Shown here piece after piece: positions 32,154 to 33,725 of a stretch of DNA of 33,725 bases. The position numbers and the translations under genes are program-made. The first letter of the stretch is position 1, and each line of letters opens with the position of its first letter. Source of the DNA: Nostoc sp. JL34 (GTDB lineage: Bacteria; Cyanobacteriota; Cyanobacteriia; Cyanobacteriales; Nostocaceae); the NCBI RefSeq assembly GCF_017114945.1, contig NZ_JABXKQ010000147.1, positions 1 to 33,725 of the forward strand. Direction: 5' to 3'. Under the pieces are notes generated by a model. That model searched no databases and was not told where the DNA came from. It saw nothing but the letters and a program-made list of their open reading frames with translations.

Positions 32154-32576
32154 TCAAGAATCAATATCAATACAAATCACTGTAACGTATGGATTAATTA
32201 CTGATTCAGGTACATCAATTGTTAATTCTCCTAACGGATTAGAATTGAGGATAGAATCCATAATTGCACAGCGACTTGTGTAGGTTAGTGCTGTGCCGTC
32301 AGCAAGAATAAACACCGATTTTACTCGTTTGATGATGTATGCCCCAAAGTCTATGAATTGCACAGGTGCGCCCCAGTCTAAACTATCGCTAGCGATCGCC
32401 ATTTCCCTTGTGACAGCTTTCAAAACATAGCTTCGGAAGTAGGAACCAAAACCCGTTTCCTTAATTACAGCTTGTGTAGCAATCGTCTGCTGTGCGAATT
32501 TCTCTAAAGACAATTGCTGCTGATATTCTTGATGAAGTTGCCAGGATGCGATCGCTGGTTTTCTGTTGTTGTACAT
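32154..32576 (-). CDS. Hypothetical protein (140 aa)
   Basis: The product is probably soluble, with a helical, Gln-rich N-terminal half (SWQLHQEYQQQLSLEKFAQQT) and a beta-rich C-terminal half (FIDFGAYIIKRVKSVFILADG, then ELTIDVPESVINPYVTVICIDID). The ATG at 32576 opens the frame, and the stop is at 32154. It begins 33 bp after the 3' end of tRNA-Val on the same strand. I do not recognise the family. Base composition is like that of the neighbours. Confidence 0.6.
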   Translation of the reverse strand: MYNNRKPAIASWQLHQEYQQQLSLEKFAQQTIATQAVIKETGFGSYFRSYVLKAVTREMAIASDSLDWGAPVQFIDFGAYIIKRVKSVFILADGTALTYTSRCAIMDSILNSNPLGELTIDVPESVINPYVTVICIDIDS

Positions 32577-32608
32577 TAACTAATTATTTGTCACTGTACA
32601 CTTGTAAA

Positions 32609-32682
<74 letters not shown>

Positions 32683-32852
32683 TCAACCACACAATTACCA
32701 AGAGTAGCACATACTTTTCTGACAAGGCAAGATAAAAGACCAAATCAGGTAAACTTTATAAGCTCAATCAATGGTAACTTTTCGTGGAATGAAAGAAACA
32801 AGTCAAATCCTCCCCGCTTCCAATAAGACTGCCTAATTTTCTGAAAGTTTTT

Positions 32853-33473
32853 TTAAGTTTCTCGAATCCAAAATGCCAATCCTCCTCCACGACCGCGAGC
32901 CGCAATGAAATCTTCCGTCACTAAAAAGAAGGCAAAGAAGGGTAGTTTAGCTATGGGCTGGTTGTAAAAATCTTCTGTTTGAAGTTTACCAGAACGGATT
33001 GCTCTGTTGTAAACAGCACGACCAAACAGACTGATAACCATATAGTTAAAGTCAAACGCCAATAAATTTTTCTTACTTAAATATTGCACTGGCCCCGTGA
33101 GCTTCAACAAAACTGGGTTAAATTTAACCTGATTACCAATTTCGCCTCTGCCTGAATCCTCTTCTGATGTGGCATTAAAGGAAACATGGATTGCTATAAA
33201 CTTGGGTACATACAAACCCTTGCCTAATACAATTCCCCCGCCCTCTCTGACTTTTTTAGTGCCAGTGACAAAGCAAAGTTGCCATTTACCTAGAAGAGAC
33301 TCAAACGGATAAGTCAACCGTTGCCGCTTGGCAGCTTTTTCTGCTTGTAGCAACGCAGTGATTAATATTTCAGCACTAGGGCGTGTGCCTCTCTGTCCTC
33401 GATACGCAGCCGCAGCCTGGGATAGCACGGCCACAAAGTCAAATGTCGCTGTAGATGTCAAATCAGCCGTCAT
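32853..33473 (-). CDS. PAP/fibrillin-like conserved cyanobacterial protein
   Basis: The product has 206 residues. A helical N-terminal part (VAVLSQAAAAYRGQRG, AEILITALLQAEKAAKRQRL) leads to LLGKWQLCFVTGTKK (60-74), which resembles the start of the lipocalin-like PAP/fibrillin (plastid lipid-associated) fold, then beta-rich segments and FFLVTEDFIAARGRGGGLAFWIR at the end. A Tyr/Phe-rich middle (LLAFDFNYMVISLFGRAVYNRAI) fits a hydrophobic pocket. PAP/fibrillin proteins associate with thylakoid lipids and plastoglobule-like bodies. The assignment rests on weak overall similarity; a plain conserved hypothetical is the fallback. It is a single gene with its start at 33473 (ATG). Confidence 0.6.
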   Translation of the reverse strand: MTADLTSTATFDFVAVLSQAAAAYRGQRGTRPSAEILITALLQAEKAAKRQRLTYPFESLLGKWQLCFVTGTKKVREGGGIVLGKGLYVPKFIAIHVSFNATSEEDSGRGEIGNQVKFNPVLLKLTGPVQYLSKKNLLAFDFNYMVISLFGRAVYNRAIRSGKLQTEDFYNQPIAKLPFFAFFLVTEDFIAARGRGGGLAFWIRET

Positions 33474-33725
33474 GAAAGCACTCTGAACTTAACTATTCTT
33501 TGCTTTTCTGATAAATTGTAGCGTTCATCTGTTTCTTTTCCTTCGATCTGTTGTTATTCCCTAAATACAAGTGCAGATTAGCCAAATTGATCGGTGTTGT
33601 GGCAAAGGTTATCTGCATACGATGCGATCGCTCCAAATTGCATCCATGCGATGATAGATATATTCGCGGAGGGAGCATGTCAACTTTGTTAGAACAAAAG
33701 AACTAAACAGGCTCTAAAGCTGAAC
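33474..33725. other. Right edge, possible short leader frame
   Basis: No full gene is supported. A nine-codon plus-strand frame (33677-33706, MSTLLEQKN) has a strong GGAGGGAG ribosome site at 33668-33675 and could be a leader peptide or a broken gene start; the window ends before this can be judged. A long minus-strand frame at 33493-33678 is unconvincing. Confidence 0.35.

Noticed and set aside
32026..32283. Plus-strand frame of 85 codons
   Set aside because: It starts at TTG, runs through a dispersed palindromic repeat and is antisense to a better supported minus-strand gene.

Overview
The window is chromosomal DNA of a filamentous, probably heterocyst-forming cyanobacterium (Nostocales, Nostoc/Calothrix-like). 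Supporting signs are a complete photosystem II psbA gene, very frequent HIP1 octamers (GCGATCGC), heptameric short tandem repeats (TGACTAA units), G-rich GGGGCAGGGAGCA-type repeats, a eukaryote-type Ser/Thr kinase with a YARHG tail, and a MenH of the phylloquinone pathway. The genus is inference; no rRNA or nif operon is present.

Layout. 1-5.4 kb, plus strand: a hypothetical protein, a GIY-YIG-like protein, a membrane Ser/Thr kinase, a Mo-dependent-nitrogenase C-terminal-domain protein, a frameshifted cupin and a creatininase-family amidohydrolase. 5.4-5.9 kb: a 42-bp tandem repeat array followed by nested hairpins. 5.9-16.9 kb, minus strand: a conserved hypothetical, a PhoD-like phosphatase, an ACT-domain malic enzyme, psbA, an MBOAT acyltransferase and a 1004-residue DUF1574/SGNH-like protein. 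17.3-21.1 kb, plus strand: a small membrane protein, ppc and another small membrane protein. 21.4-24.4 kb: a DUF1997 protein (minus), an atypical SDR (plus), remains of a serralysin/RTX-type gene (minus) and a membrane-anchored lambda-endolysin-like glycosidase (plus) that probably starts at CTG. 24.4-26.0 kb, minus: menH and an InrS/CsoR-type metal sensor. 26.1-31.1 kb, minus: a three-gene polysaccharide cluster (HlyD-like protein, then a cellulose-synthase-like GT2 with PilZ, then a GH10 glycosidase). 32.1-33.5 kb, minus: a hypothetical protein, tRNA-Val(GAC) and a possible PAP/fibrillin-type protein.

How genes work together. Two sets look like cell-surface polysaccharide machinery. The MBOAT plus DUF1574 pair resembles AlgI/AlgJ-type O-acetylation partners. 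The HlyD/GT2-PilZ/GH10 set resembles the proposed cyanobacterial tripartite cellulose secretion system (XcsA/XcsB), with a GH10 enzyme where other systems carry different glucanases. ppc and malic enzyme are opposing C3/C4 steps, but they lie on opposite strands with other genes between them and are not an operon.

The most unusual signals are the GH10 gene whose last codons lie inside a 70-bp palindromic element; the 42-bp array open on both strands; the cupin gene restored by a +1 shift at a TGA; the likely CTG start of the endolysin-like gene; identical heptamer arrays abutting two different start codons; and the decayed metalloprotease gene.
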